From assembly GCA_034440615.1 (NCBI GenBank), contig JAOTOM010004057.1, positions 151,792 through 215,791 of the forward strand: a stretch of 64,000 bases of DNA, given 5' to 3'. This document shows positions 1 through 11,694 of the stretch, piece by piece. The first letter of the stretch is position 1. Every line of letters starts with the position of its first letter. The DNA comes from Ashinkailepas kermadecensis. Lineage: Eukaryota > Arthropoda > Thecostraca > Neolepadidae. Position numbers and translations under genes: made by a program. Under the pieces are notes generated by a model that worked only from the letters and a program-made list of their open reading frames with translations, did not search any database and was not told where the DNA came from.

Positions 1-515
1 GAACTTCGGTTCAGTACTTTCGGAGCATGGGCGTGGCAAAAAGCCTTAAAATGATTTTGTGTAGTTTGGTAACCTTGACCGCTAAGGTCACCATATTCAA
101 AAGTCCCACATATATCGACTACGTCATGTCGATTGGCGAAGGTTTCATGGAATTCGGTTCCGTAGTTAAGGAGCATTGGTGCCGCAACAATGGAAAATAA
201 AGATGCAAATTCGTGGCCTTAAGTCAAGGTCTAGGTCGCCATATCGTAAAAGTTCCAGGTAAATCGACTATGCTGCATCCATTGGTGAACGTTTCATAAA
301 TTCAGTCCAGCCGTTTAGACGCATGGGCGCTGCAACATTTTCAAAAATGGCGTTCCCAATTTAAGGGGAAATTTAACAGCTTTACATTACGGTGAGAGTC
401 ACCATGTTCAAAAGTCCCGAGTAAATCGATCCCAATACATCGATTGGTGAACGTTTCACGAAATTCGGTTCGGTAGTCGAGGAGCATGAGCACGGCAACA
501 ACTCCGGGTAACAGA
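1..515. repeat. Degenerate tandem repeat, about 150-163 bp unit
   Basis: Three diverged copies of one unit can be aligned by eye. They start near 89, 238 and 401 with versions of 'accatattcaaaagtccc', continue through 'atcgattggtgaacgtttca' and end in 'gcatgggcgc.gcaaca'. The array probably begins left of the window. The text resembles diverged interspersed satellites of invertebrate genomes. No coding signal is seen. Confidence 0.65.
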
Positions 516-1292
516 GTGGACCCATCACTCAACTAAACCCAAGAAGCAATCTGACTAATGATTATAATGAAACTGCTGATTTTGTCAAGTATTGCTGTAA
601 GCAGAACTTGAGGACCGTAGAACCCTTTATGTGTGCTAGGATCTAATACACGCTATCATATTGGGCTTCCGAACTGCTAGACAAAAAAATACCTTTAAAA
701 TTGTGACTTTGTCATATGGACGTTTTTTTTTAACTCGGCAATGGTTGCTACATTTTACTTTAATTTACTTCGGTTGGTTTGGGAAGGTCAAAATACATCA
801 TGCCCCTTTTAAGCGCTTCGGGGAATGCGCTGGAATGGCCCCACCTTAGATCAGCCAGTGAGTAGGTACATTTAGGTGCATTATTTTAAACTTTGGCGCT
901 ACCCTTTGTGAAAATCAAGGCTAGAGATATTCGGTGGAAAATTTGGTTGCACATTTTTGCACCCACGTTGAAGTTTTTTTTGTTTGCTTCTCAGTGAGGG
1001 TATTGTGCATGTCCTTCATGCAGATATTCCAATATGTTTAACTAGCCCTGATTCAAAATCCGTGATAGGTTGCTTTAGAGAGGTGGGATAGAACCCGTGA
1101 CCGCGGGGGAAAAACTACTCACTGGGGTGAAACTTCCCCGCAGTAAACATATTAATATGGGCCCTGTTTGAGTCAACGCCTCTGATTTCCGTTATGGAAA
1201 AACTGACATGTGTTAAGTGCATTGCAAGTTAAACTGGGCCCTCACTCACATGTCCAAAGGTGTGTAACATGTTTGCCAAACACGCTCTGCTA
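516..1292. other. Non-coding stretch, nothing recognised
   Basis: AT-rich sequence with only short chance open frames, none of them with a recognisable protein. No RNA gene or clear tandem repeat was seen. It ends at the left end of the piggyBac-like MITE. Confidence 0.5.
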
Positions 1293-1296
1293 TTGA

Positions 1297-2098
1297 CCCC
1301 CGCCGTTTTTCCGGTCGGATCCTCACATCACGTCCCGGGGGGGGGGGAATTTTATACCCTCTCTAATTGACAAACTAAGCGTTGCATGAAAACGAAAATA
1401 GTGTCATCGGAAAGCGCTGGACGTGTGGGGCCAGAAACCATCCCGAACATCTCCCCCAAAAAAAAGGTGACGTCACTAGGGTCTATGGAATCACGACTGG
1501 CGTGTTTTGCGCTCTTGATGCTGCATTCTAGCACATTTTTTAGTTCATTTTGGGAGAGATTAAAAAAAATATTTATTTTGAATCAGAAAAGGAAGGCGAA
1601 ATCGACCATGGCCCCAAATGTTTCTCCCACCCAAAAATCAACAGTTTGTTTTAAAATTTTCACAATTTCGGGTTTTCAATTTTCTCAAAATTTTATCTTT
1701 CTAATGGATAGAGCTGACTGAGAAACGTTGTTTTAAGTCAACTATCCCTGATAAAATTGCTTACTTTAGCCAGGATTTTCGATTGTATCTCGAATGAGTA
1801 CATATGCACAACTAGTCATCAAAAACGGAAAAAAATCAACATTCATTTGGTGCGTTTTGTTGCAACTCAGACGATAAGCAAGCTCTGAAAGTTTCATTCA
1901 AACATGTGATTCGCTAAAGCGTGACGACTGGTTAAACATTTTTTGGAAGTGACCTCACTTGACCTCGACTAACTTGTTGACCGTAGATGAGCTAATCATA
2001 AAATTTTCACATAACATGCCAAACTAATGTGGAAAAGGTACGCCAAATTTTGGCGCGCTGCCACGCGCCGTTTCTTACTATTCACGGAAAATCTAAGG
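1297..2098 (+). mobile_element. piggyBac-like MITE, copy A (right end decayed)
   Basis: This block matches 16946-17759 in reverse complement over nearly its whole length. Shared landmarks include 'gtcatcggaaagcgctggac', 'tgacgactggtt', 'gacctcacttgacct' and 'aaattttggcgcgctgcc'. The left end reads TTGA then CCCCCGCCGTTTTTCCGG, a mutated TTAA followed by the family's inverted repeat. The right inverted repeat is no longer recognisable after 'ctaagg'. There is no coding capacity. The piggyBac assignment rests on the TTAA target and CCC/GGG ends of copy B and is an inference. Confidence 0.6.
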
Positions 2099-2217
2099 TG
2101 TAAAATAAACCCCTTCCCAATGGTTGTCCCACCGATCCCAACATGATTGTCAAACTATGACCTAGGAAGGCTCCTCTACAGAATAGCCCCGTAGAAGACA
2201 GGCTTCCCAATGACTAG

Positions 2218-2335
2218 TGCTCTTCATTCTGTCGCCCGGATGTTGACGTTCCGCCGCTCTCTGTCCCTGCGCCACTTCATTCTGTCGCCTGGGTGTTGAC
2301 GTTTCGCCACCCTCGGTCCCTGCACCACTTCCGTG
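2218..2335. repeat. 53-bp direct duplication, two copies
   Basis: 'cttcattctgtcgcc' starts near 2222 and again near 2275, and each copy continues into '.gttgacgtt.cgcc.c.ct.' and 'ggtccctgc'. The duplication lies just beyond the 3' end of the VWC gene. Confidence 0.6.
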
Positions 2336-2406
2336 ATTTCCTCCATCGTCAATGACGGTTTCTTAAAAGCAAGGGAATCACTGGTGTGGTTATGTTACAA
2401 CTGACC

Positions 2407-2412
2407 TTTATT
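2407..2412 (-). promoter_or_regulatory. Putative poly(A) signal AATAAA of the VWC gene
   Basis: The plus strand reads tttatt, which is AATAAA on the minus strand, about 440 bases downstream of the stop codon at 2853-2855. It is a canonical animal cleavage signal at a sensible distance for a 3' UTR. A hexamer can occur by chance, and the cleavage site itself is not visible. Confidence 0.4.
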
Positions 2413-2852
2413 GTCCGTGACTGGCTCATGCGATGCAAACCAGCCTGATCCGTGAAACGGAGCAGAACAAATTGGAAGCCGGAAAATGACGTCTGCACCA
2501 CACGTTATCAGCAAGCGACTCTTTCAGGTACCAGCTTTTCATGCGTTAACGAGACAGCGAGCACGAAGTTATTTGTTTTACCGGGAGCTTAAGTCAATGG
2601 ATCATACGAACCACCGTAACAATTACTCAAAATAGCTGATATCTGAACGACGTTGGCGAACGTATGGCTATCCGCAGCACAAAATAAATATCCGGCTCAA
2701 TAGACAAGTGAAATCCACCGCCGATTATCATCAGGCGTTGCACAACATACTCAGACACCTCCAATTTAGCGTTCACCGTTGACCGATCATTTAATGCCAC
2801 GATTATTTACCCATTTACCCCGAGCTCACATCCGAGACCTGACAGACGGCAT

Positions 2853-3865
2853 TCAGAGCTGGTCGGACACGAGCGGCGTCTCAATGTCGGTGCCCGAGCC
2901 GCTGCCGTCAGCCAGCAGAGCGCCGCTGCCCTCCTCCAACGCCTGGTACTGGTACAGCAGATGCTCGTCGCCCAAGGCGTCTGCCTCCACCTGCAGCGTG
3001 AACGGCTCGCTGGCGACGCCCAACTCTCCGGCCAGCTCGGCGTCCCCGGACGCGTCGTCGCTGCTCAGCTGCGGCTGCTCGCCGAACTCGACGCTGATCA
3101 GCCCGGAGCCTTCGACATCAGCGGGCTCGGCGCCGCTGACCCCCGGCAGTGCGTCGGCAGCCAGGGTCAGCTCCAGCTGCAGCTTGGTGGGCTCTGACGC
3201 CGAGCCAGAACCCTCCACCAGCTGCTCAGCTACAGGGTACTGCGCGAAGGCGTCGTCGGCGGCCAGGCCCAGCTCGATGTCGTCTGTCTCGCCGCTCACC
3301 TCGAACGACTCGTCCGGCAGGCCGCTGCCCTCGGCATTCTCTGCGGGATCGGCAAGCAACTCGGCCGGGGCGGCAACGCCTGGGGCCGAGAACAAGTCTT
3401 CTTCGGCGGATCCGCTCTCGACTGCTGCAGACTCAGGAGCGGTCTCTCCCTCAAAGGCGGCCTCTTCTTCATCACCATCATCTTCATCCTTAGCCTTCTC
3501 ATCTTCGGGGGCGGCTTCTTCCTCAGCAGTAGTGTCTTCCTCAGCAGAAGGGTCTTCCTCAGCGGAAGCATCTTCCTCAGGAGAAGTGTCTTCCTCAGTA
3601 GATAACTCCTCTTCGGTCGCAGAAGTGTCTTCCTCAGCAGAAGTGTCTTCCTCAGTAGACAACTCGCCTTCGGTCGCTGACTTCTCGGCCTCAACAGTCT
3701 GTTCCTCTTTGGAGGCGCCTTCCTTTTCGTCAGTGGCATTTTCTTCCTCAGGTGTGTGCTCTTGCGCAGTAGCCTCCTCCGTCTCAGCGATGCTCTGCAG
3801 GGCGAGACCAGCTGGCGCCGGGGCGTCCGCTGGGTACGGCTCGGCCGCGCCCTGGGGGAATTTGC
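2853..3865 (-). CDS. Terminal exon of a VWC-containing acidic, proteoglycan-like protein
   Basis: This is an open frame of 336 residues after a split Gly codon, ending in TGA at 2853-2855. The exon starts after a pyrimidine-rich acceptor (CCGCCTTTAG on the minus strand). Its two leading bases (GC) complete a Gly codon with the last G of the VWC exon. Residues 1-24 are Pro/Ala-rich. Residues about 25-135 are very acidic, with repeated 'EEDTS'-like units. Residues 136-336 are acidic-hydrophobic and carry E/D-G-S-G sites at about 178, 217, 251, 311 and 319, plus other Ser-Gly pairs. Such acidic Ser-Gly sites are where glycosaminoglycan chains are attached in proteoglycans. A role as a secreted matrix proteoglycan or a tenectin-like protein is inferred, not proven. 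The plus strand across this exon is also open for 368 codons because the acidic codons read Ser/Ala-rich in antisense. That frame is rejected. Confidence 0.7.
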
Positions 3866-4545
<680 letters not shown>

Positions 4546-4737
4546 CGAGCCCGGGGCAGTGGTCGTAGCTGGGACAGCAGCGTCCGGCCTCTACCCGGGC
4601 CGGGCAGTCATCGCGTGCGAAGCACTGCAGCTGTGTGGTGCGCACCACGCCGTCGATGCAGAAGCGCACGGCGCACGGATCGACCGTATCCTCAATCCGG
4701 GTGCCGTCGGCGAACGTGGCGCCGCCAAATCGGCACT
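4546..4737 (-). CDS. Von Willebrand factor C (VWC/chordin-type) domain exon
   Basis: The exon is 192 nt (64 codons' worth) between an acceptor (CCGTTTCAG|A) and a donor (CTCG|GTCAGT). Both introns are phase 1, so it is a symmetric module as is usual for shuffled extracellular domains. The translation has eight cysteines in VWC order: C-R-F-G-G, then D-P-C, F-C, L-Q-C, D-D-C, a C-C pair in 'AGRCCPSY', and a final D-H-C-P. This domain family occurs in secreted proteins that bind BMP-type ligands or matrix (chordin, crossveinless, tenectin). It has fewer cysteines than the usual ten. Joined to the next exon it gives 'CPGL-G-KFPQG', an unbroken frame into the acidic tail. Further upstream exons are expected but not identified. 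Confidence 0.75.
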
Positions 4738-4814
4738 CTGAAACGGCGCACACGGAACCGGCCGCTCGAGGACACGAAGGTCACCACAGGTCGGCCTCGG
4801 CGGCAGACGGAGAC

Positions 4815-5315
4815 GGCCACAGGTCCGGACCAGCCGACCCATGACACAAAGTCTGATACCGGTCCGGACCAACCGACCCATGACACAAAGTCTGACACAG
4901 GTCCGGACCAGCCGACCCATGACACAAAGTCTGATACGGGTCCGGACCAACCGACCCATGACACAAAGTCTGATACGGGTCCGGACCAGCCGACCCATGA
5001 CACAAAGTCTGATACGGGTCCGGGCCAGCCGACCCATGACAAAGTCTGATACTGGTCCGGACCAGCCGACCCATGACAAAGTCTGATACAGGTCCGGACC
5101 AACCGACCCATGACACAAAGTCTGATACGGGTCCGGACCAGCCGACCCATGACACAAAGTCTGACACAGGTCCGGACCAGCCGACCCATGACACAAAGTC
5201 TGACACAGGTCCGGACAGGCAGACCCTATGACACAAAGTCTAACACAGGTCCGAACCGGCTCACACATGACACAAAGTCGGACAGGTCCGGACTGGCTGA
5301 CCCATGACACAATGT
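4815..5315. repeat. 39-bp minisatellite, about 12 copies
   Basis: The unit is 'ccgacccatgacacaaag' followed by 'tctgatacgggtccggaccag', with small variants and some copies lacking the 'aca'. It lies immediately 5' of the VWC exon, so it probably sits in an upstream intron. Open frames over it are repeat artefacts. Confidence 0.9.
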
Positions 5316-5859
5316 CTGACACTGCACACCGAGATGGGAGAACGTTCTGAAAGAGCTTTTGAAATTGTGTGACCAACAATGTCTGCAAGTGGTAGCAATT
5401 ATACCATTGTGCCATAAACTACTGCCAGCAAACGCTCAGCTGAGGAGCAGAAGAGAGACCACCTAAAGGGTGAGCCAGCGATCTATCACGAACAGTGAAC
5501 AGTATGCCTTTAAGCATGCATGACGATGGATGTGGAAGTAGTCAAGACGAAGTGCAATACCACCACATACTAGTCATAGCGAAGCACCAATGATTACCAA
5601 AAGAGCGATAGATGCCGCCCAAAAAGTTCACATCTAAGTTCACCCTCATGCTTCCGCCAGCGAGCGCCGATCTCTGTGATCCAGAGCAAATGAAGAGAAG
5701 ACAGACAGGTCCTGAATCCACACAGATGACGCGTGTGGTGCCACCTAGAAGACCCTGTTTGCTGCATGCTTGCTCCGTTAGCGATGACCAGCCAGATCAG
5801 TAGCTGTCAGAGCCGTTCCGAATAATCAGCCCTGTCGAGTTAGTCACTGTCCACATGGA

Positions 5860-6150
5860 TGGAGGCGTCACCGAACGTAAACATCCGCGAAGGAACCAGG
5901 CACTGGGCGTCACCACTCCAGCTGTACGCTCGTGCACAGACGGCCGACCAGGCCGAGCCGGCCCCTCCCGGTGCAGACGGCCGTGACCGCCGCCGAAGCC
6001 TAGTGGCCACCTGCGACCGAAGTGCCGCCTGCGAGCCGCCCTGGAAGACATCCAGCTTGTCGACTGACGGCCGCTGCCACGGACAGGCTTCGTCCACTGG
6101 CTCATATACTAACGTGCAAGCCGGGTTGACGGGGCCCATTTTACCACGCT
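5860..6150 (-). other. GC-rich block, possible further exon of the VWC gene (unresolved)
   Basis: This 290-base block is much more GC-rich than its surroundings and stays open in minus-strand frames for about 100 codons. A possible exon runs after an AG near 6113 through 'YEPVDEACPWQRP' to a CAG|GT-like site near 6010. It lacks a recognisable domain or a diagnostic cysteine pattern, and the plus strand is open as well. I record it as a candidate only. The surrounding 5331-5859 and 6151-6680 show nothing else. Confidence 0.2.
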
Positions 6151-6815
6151 GACTGGTTCTTGGAGCGCTTGGCATGCGACCTGAGACGATGTCTCACCTG
6201 TCTCCGAGTCGGTGCTGGCGGCAGTGTCCACCTGGGGGTCCAGTGGTGCTGCGGAAAAACAACCAATTCTCACTGCAATACATATATAACAACACCGAGC
6301 CTAAATGGGAGCTCTGAAGTTCTAGTTAAGCATCTGGTGGTGTTAGGTTCGCATATGCACATATTCTCGCATGATTCAAAGATGCATCTGCAAAAAGGAA
6401 GCCGTTACGATATTATATAAAAACCAATACTCTGCTGCGTGTGCATATTGATGAGGTATGAACTATGCTGGAAGTGAGCTGTTCCTCTTGCGGACATATA
6501 ACACGAATGGCTGAATGGATAGTGAGTCAGATCCGCTTGAACGACCGAAAACAGGTCTCATCGTGCATGGTTTCCTGTTGTTTCGGCTGTGACTTTTCAG
6601 GACGACTGCCACATCAGAGTTGCATCACGGTTGCGTAATGACAAGAAGCACGCCAGGTGAGTGACTGATGCGCTCATTCTCACCGGCAAGCGCAGAAACC
6701 ACCAGCGCCACCACCAACAACATCTGAGCGGCACGCATTGTCATTGGCTGTAGGACCCGAAGCTACCTGAAACAGACAGGCACGGCTGCATGAGACTTCA
6801 GCGGTATAAGCAGAT

Positions 6816-6820
<5 letters not shown>

Positions 6821-6877
<57 letters not shown>
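6821..6877. repeat. (TA)n microsatellite
   Basis: About 57 bases of pure TA repeat in non-coding sequence. Between 6680 and 7555 nothing else was recognised. Confidence 0.95.
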
Positions 6878-6879
<2 letters not shown>

Positions 6880-7557
6880 TATACCTATGCATGCATATGT
6901 GTATATTGATACCTGTGTAGGTGTGTTTGCATATTTCAGTGCTCTGTAGATATACGTGTGTAATCGTATCACCAGCGCCTTCCGCATTCATAAATCTCTA
7001 TGGGCAGGTTCCCCTTTTTCAGAGAACAGGTTTCACTACGTGTATGTCGTTAAAATCTTATATCGATCGTGGGAAGATAACGGTGCTTTAAGTTGGCGTG
7101 GCTCGACACTACCTTCCCACGTGATTGCCACTGGGTCTCTATCGGCGCAGCACTGCAGATAATTTGGCCGGCGGTGGCATTGAGTCGCCTCACCAGAGGG
7201 CTGGCGGCGTATTTGGTGCACGCTGCAGCAGCCAGCTGTGCACAATGCCGAGCACCATGAGTGAGCGGCTCTGCTGATGAATTATCCCGCAAACTTTCCA
7301 AGGCGCTAGGTACGTGGAGTCCCACACATTGAAGATGAGATACAGTTCAAGGAACCTGATCGCGGCAGACAATTGCTAAAGGGCCATGTGATTAGATCCT
7401 GGTCGGATGGCCGTTGCCGCCATTCAGGTGGCGCCAGCCAAGCGTCGACCGTCTGACGAAGACTCGAGGACGTGGAGGCGCCCGACGGCGCCAGCCGGAG
7501 CAGGACAAAAACAAAGGAATAGACTGGACGTCGAGACGGTAACCGGTGCCGCGGTGT

Positions 7558-7806
7558 AGCCCATGGGCTCGGTACAGACACGACGAGCGGCCCATGGGCT
7601 CGGGACAGACACGACAAGCATCCCATGGGCTCGGGACAGACACGACAGGCGGCCCATGGGCTCGGGAAAGACACGATAGGTGGTCCATGAGCTCGGCACA
7701 GACACGGCAGGTGGTCCATGGAGTCGGTACATGCACGACATGTGACCCATGGGCTCGGTGCATACACGACAGCTGGCCCATGGGCTGGGAACAGACACGA
7801 CAGGCA
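7558..7806. repeat. 31-bp minisatellite, about 8 copies
   Basis: The unit 'cccatgggctcgggacagac' plus 'acgacaggcgg' recurs with starts at about 7561, 7592, 7623 and 7654. The copies on the right diverge more. Non-coding sequence follows to about 8150. Confidence 0.9.
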
Positions 7807-8159
7807 TGTAGAGGGATGACCAGTGGTCTTCGACAGACATAACTTCACGGGACGAACAGAGGTTCTTTGATAGCATGAGCCAAATGCACTCGCTCACTCT
7901 TGTTTTCAACAGAAGACCAGCTGCCCTGCTCTCAGCGGGCTCACCAGTTTGCTCGTATCTCTGCGTCCACTGGCCAGAATCACAGCTTGTTGAACAGGCT
8001 CATGGTTGTAAGTAGTCCAGAACAGAGAAGTCAAATTAATAAATGTTATTCTGAATAATATATGCAATGAATAGAGCCAAGTGGATTACTGTTGTACCAT
8101 CCATGACAAATTGTCCGCGCGTCATAATACTAGGGTGTATCCCAGTTGACGCTACCCAG

Positions 8160-8466
8160 TGCAATAGGTGGGCACCCTGGACGATAGCGTAGCGGCCTGA
8201 CACGGCGGCGGGCTACAGTAAGCATCACAGGCGTGCACAGATGCACCCTGGACGATAGCGTAGCGGCCTGACACGGCGGCGGGCTACAGTAAGCATCACA
8301 GGCGTGCACAGATGCACCCTGGACGATAGCGTAGCGGCCTGACACGGCGGCGGGCTACAGTAAGCATCACAGGCGTGCACAGGTGCACCCTGGACGATAG
8401 CGTAGCGGCCTGACACGGCGGCGGGCTACAGTAAGCATCACAGGCGTGTACAGATGCACCCTGGGC
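8160..8466. repeat. 71-bp minisatellite, about 4 copies
   Basis: 'caccctggacgatagcgtag' starts at 8173, 8244 and then every 71 bases. Each unit also holds 'cggcggcgggctacagtaag'. The copies are almost identical, so the array is young. 8467-8850 holds nothing recognisable. Confidence 0.95.
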
Positions 8467-8851
8467 ATGACAAGGTATCACCATTATTAGAATGAGTGAT
8501 GGAAACAGCTCCGACGACAAACTGTGTGTACTTTTGTGCAACGTTGTTATGTTGTTCACTGACAGCAAATTGTATGCTTAGTGATTAGCACGCAGCACGC
8601 TTGTGCTAGATCAGCACGCACTTCACAGCGCGTCACCTAAAAAAGAAAATAATCACATTCGATGTTGGTGGAGATAACGTGATGTTTATTGCGCAACCCC
8701 ACCTCTACTCTCCCGCAAGTTTCGGCGTCTGCCCTTGTCAGCAGGTGAAGCTCTCAGAGGTCAAGTGCTGTGATCGTGCCCCTCCCCGCCTCTTCGGCGA
8801 CAGCCACTATCAGCAGGTGAGATCGGTAGGGGACACGTGACCTGATTGTCC

Positions 8852-8958
8852 CGCCCTTCCCTTCCCTCCCCTTCCCTTCCCTTCCCTTCCCTTCCCTTCC
8901 CTTCCCTTCCCTTCCCTTCCCTTCCCTTCCCTTCCCTTCCCTTCCCTTCCCTTCCCTT
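8852..8958. repeat. (TTCCC)n pentanucleotide tract
   Basis: About 21 units of TTCCC, so the minus strand is a perfect run of GGGAA. This is a homopurine/homopyrimidine tract able in principle to form a triplex, and its minus strand meets the G3-N2 G-quadruplex pattern. Confidence 0.95.
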
Positions 8959-9064
8959 TAACTTCAGCAGCAATCACTTGCAGCAGATGAGACCAGTACA
9001 GATCACGTGCCGCGACTGTTGCTGGTGTTGATCGTTGGTGTGCTGAGCGGCACGATGACGGGAG

Positions 9065-10595
9065 CGGCAGACCCTGCTGACGGGAGTCTGGTGTTGTTGA
9101 CCCTGCTGACGGGAGTCTGGTGTTGTTGACCCTGCTGACGGGAGTCTGGTGGTGCTGACCCTGCTGACTGGAGTCAGGTGGTGCTGACCCTGTTGACGGG
9201 AGCCGGGTGGTGCTGACCCTGCTGACGGGAGTCGGGTGGTGCTGACCCTGCTGACGGGAGTCGGGTGGTGCTGACCCTGCTGACGGGACGCCGGGTGGTG
9301 CTGACCCTGCTGACGGGAGTCGGGTGGTGCTGACCCTGCTGACGGGAGTCTGGTGTTGTTGACCCTGCTGACGGGAGTCGGGTGGTGCTGACCCTGCTGA
9401 CGGGAGTCGGGTGGTGCTGACCCTGCTGACGGGAGTCGGGTGGTGCTGACCCTGCTGACGGGAGTCGGGTGGTGCTGACCCTGCTGACGGGAGTCGGGTG
9501 GTGCTGACCCTGCTGACGGGAGTCGGGTGGTGCTGACCCTACTGACGGGAGTCGGGTGGTGCTGACCCTGCTGACGGGAGTCGGGTGGTGCTGACCCTGC
9601 TGACGGGAGCCGGGTGGTGCTGACCCTGCTGACGGGAGTCGGGTGGTGCTGACCCTGCTGACGGGAGTCGGGTGGTGCTGACCCTGCTGACGGGAGTCGG
9701 GTGGTGCTGACCCTGCTGACGGGAGTCGGGTGGTGCTGACCCTGCTGACGGGAGTCGGGTGGTGCTGACTCTACTGACGGGAGTCGGGTGGTGCTGACCC
9801 TGCTGACGGGAGTCGGGTGGTGCTGACCCTGCTGACGGGAGTCGGGTGGTGCTGACCCTGCTGACGGGACGCCGGGTGGTGCTGACCCTGCTGACGGGAC
9901 GCCGGGTGGTGCTGACCCTGCTGATGGGACGCCGGGTGGTGCTGACCCTGCTGACGGGACGCCGGGTGGTGCTGACCCTGCTGACGGGACGCCGGGTGGT
10001 GCTGACCCTGCTGACGGGAGTCGGGTGGTGCTGACCCTGCTGACGGGAGTCGGGTGGTGCTGACCCTGCTGACGGGACGCCGGGTGGTGCTGACCCTGCT
10101 GACGGGAGTCGGGTGGTGCTGACCCTGCTGACGGGAGTCGGGTGGTGCTGACCCTGCTGACGGGAGTCGGGTGGTGCTGACCCTGCTGACGGGAGTCGGG
10201 TGGTGCTGACCCTGCTGACGGGAGTCGGGTGGTGCTGACCCTACTGACGGGAGTCGGGTGGTGCTGACCCTGCTGACGGGAGTCGGGTGGTGCTGACCCT
10301 GCTGACGGGAGTCGGGTGGTGCTGACCCTGCTGACGGGACGCCGGGTGGTGCTGACCCTGCTGACGGGAGTCAGGTGGTGCTGACCCTGCTGACGGGACG
10401 CCGGGTGGTGCTGACCCTGCTGACGGGAGTCGGGTGGTGCTGACCCTGCTGACGGGAGTCGGGTGGTGCTGACCCTACTGACGGGAGTCGGGTGGTGCTG
10501 ACCCTGCTGACGGGACGCCGGGTGGTGCTGACCCTGCTGACGGGAGTCGGGTGGTGCTGACCCTGCTGACGGGAGTCGGGTGGTGCTGATCCTGC
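9065..10595. repeat. 29/30-bp minisatellite, about 52 copies
   Basis: The main unit 'gctgaccctgctgacgggag' + 'tcgggtggt' is 29 bp. A second type ending 'gacgccgggtggt' is 30 bp. The two types are interleaved, with a run of the 30-bp type at about 9865-10010. The leftmost copies are the most divergent ('gtctggtgttgtt'). Confidence 0.95.
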
Positions 10596-11074
10596 TAGTG
10601 CCCCTGCTATACCTTCACCAGAAGTGTGCAGGCATATATATACTATTGTTTCGTGTTCAGGGCAACTCGGTTTGAACTCATTTGCATTTAGGCTAACCAA
10701 TTTAGAACAACACACTTTGGCCAACATGGTGATGTTGGCTTGAATTATGTGTCCGCAAGCAGAAATATATTTCGAAGACGTGCGACGGAATCTTGTTTCG
10801 ATTTATGCAATTGGATGTCTTGCCTACTTCTAAGCAATATGTAACACTGACGCAAGTGGTGCCAGGAACATGGGAAGCGGAGAAAACTGGCATGGATGTG
10901 GTATTTCGGGTTACGGCTACTATAAATCACATGGATATCGCACGCCAAAGCACAACCGGTAGCACCCCACCTGGCTATGTTATTTCTAGAGTCGTTCACT
11001 GAGACCAGAGAGAGGGGACAGAGGACGCACCGCCCCGGAACTGACTGCATACACATCCGGCCACGATCCAGACG
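10596..11074. other. Non-coding stretch between arrays
   Basis: AT-richer sequence with no recognisable protein, RNA or mobile element. Confidence 0.4.
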
Positions 11075-11335
11075 CAGGGCGGATGCAGGGTCGAGGCGGC
11101 CGTTCACCGTCTGGGAGGGAGTGCGGATGCAGTGCGGAGGCGGCCGTTCACCGTCTGGGAGGGAGTGCGGATGCAGTGCGGAGGCGGCCGTTCACCGTCT
11201 GGGAGGCAGGGCGGAGGTGGCCGTTCACCGTCTGGGATGCAGGGCGGAGGTGGCCGTTCACCGTCTGGGAGGCAGGGCGGATGCAGGACGGAGGCGGCCG
11301 TTCACCGTCTGGGAGGCAGGGTAGAGGCCAGCCGA
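11075..11335. repeat. Minisatellite with 33- and 44-bp units
   Basis: 'ccgttcaccgtctggga' recurs near 11100, 11144, 11188, 11221, 11254 and 11298, so the spacings are 44, 44, 33, 33 and 44. The units differ by an 11-base insert of the 'ggatgcagtgc' type. Because 33 and 44 are multiples of 11, the array appears to change in 11-base steps. Confidence 0.85.
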
Positions 11336-11588
11336 GGATAGTCGTCGGCAGAGTCGTCGAAATCGACAGCTAAATATCTTGCACAGTTGTGCATTCCAGA
11401 CGGATTGCCATGCGAGAAGCGGTTCTACTCACACTTTCAAATACCTTTTGATTCTGACTTTCAGGACTACTTCAGGTCAGAACCAGATTCGAATAAAGTT
11501 GGAAATGTTCGTTTTGAATCGGTATCAGGTTCGAATCAATGTGGAAACTTCGTGCTGAATCGGTATCAAAATATATAGTAATTGTTGT

Positions 11589-11694
11589 CGATCAAAATCA
11601 GATGCCACTGCTATGGATCAAAATCAGATGCCACTGGTATGGCTCAAAACTAGATACCACTGTGATGGATCAGAATTAGATGTCACTGCTAATC
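11589..11694. repeat. 26-bp repeat, 4 diverged copies
   Basis: The unit 'gatcaaaatcagatgccact' + 'gctatg' is repeated four times with increasing divergence. A two-copy motif of about 50 bp with 'gaatcggtatca' lies just left of it (11470-11575). 11700-12600 holds nothing recognisable. Confidence 0.75.

Noticed and set aside
8160..10595. Possible CRISPR-like array
   Set aside because: The repeats are head-to-tail without unique spacers and the sequence is clearly from an animal.
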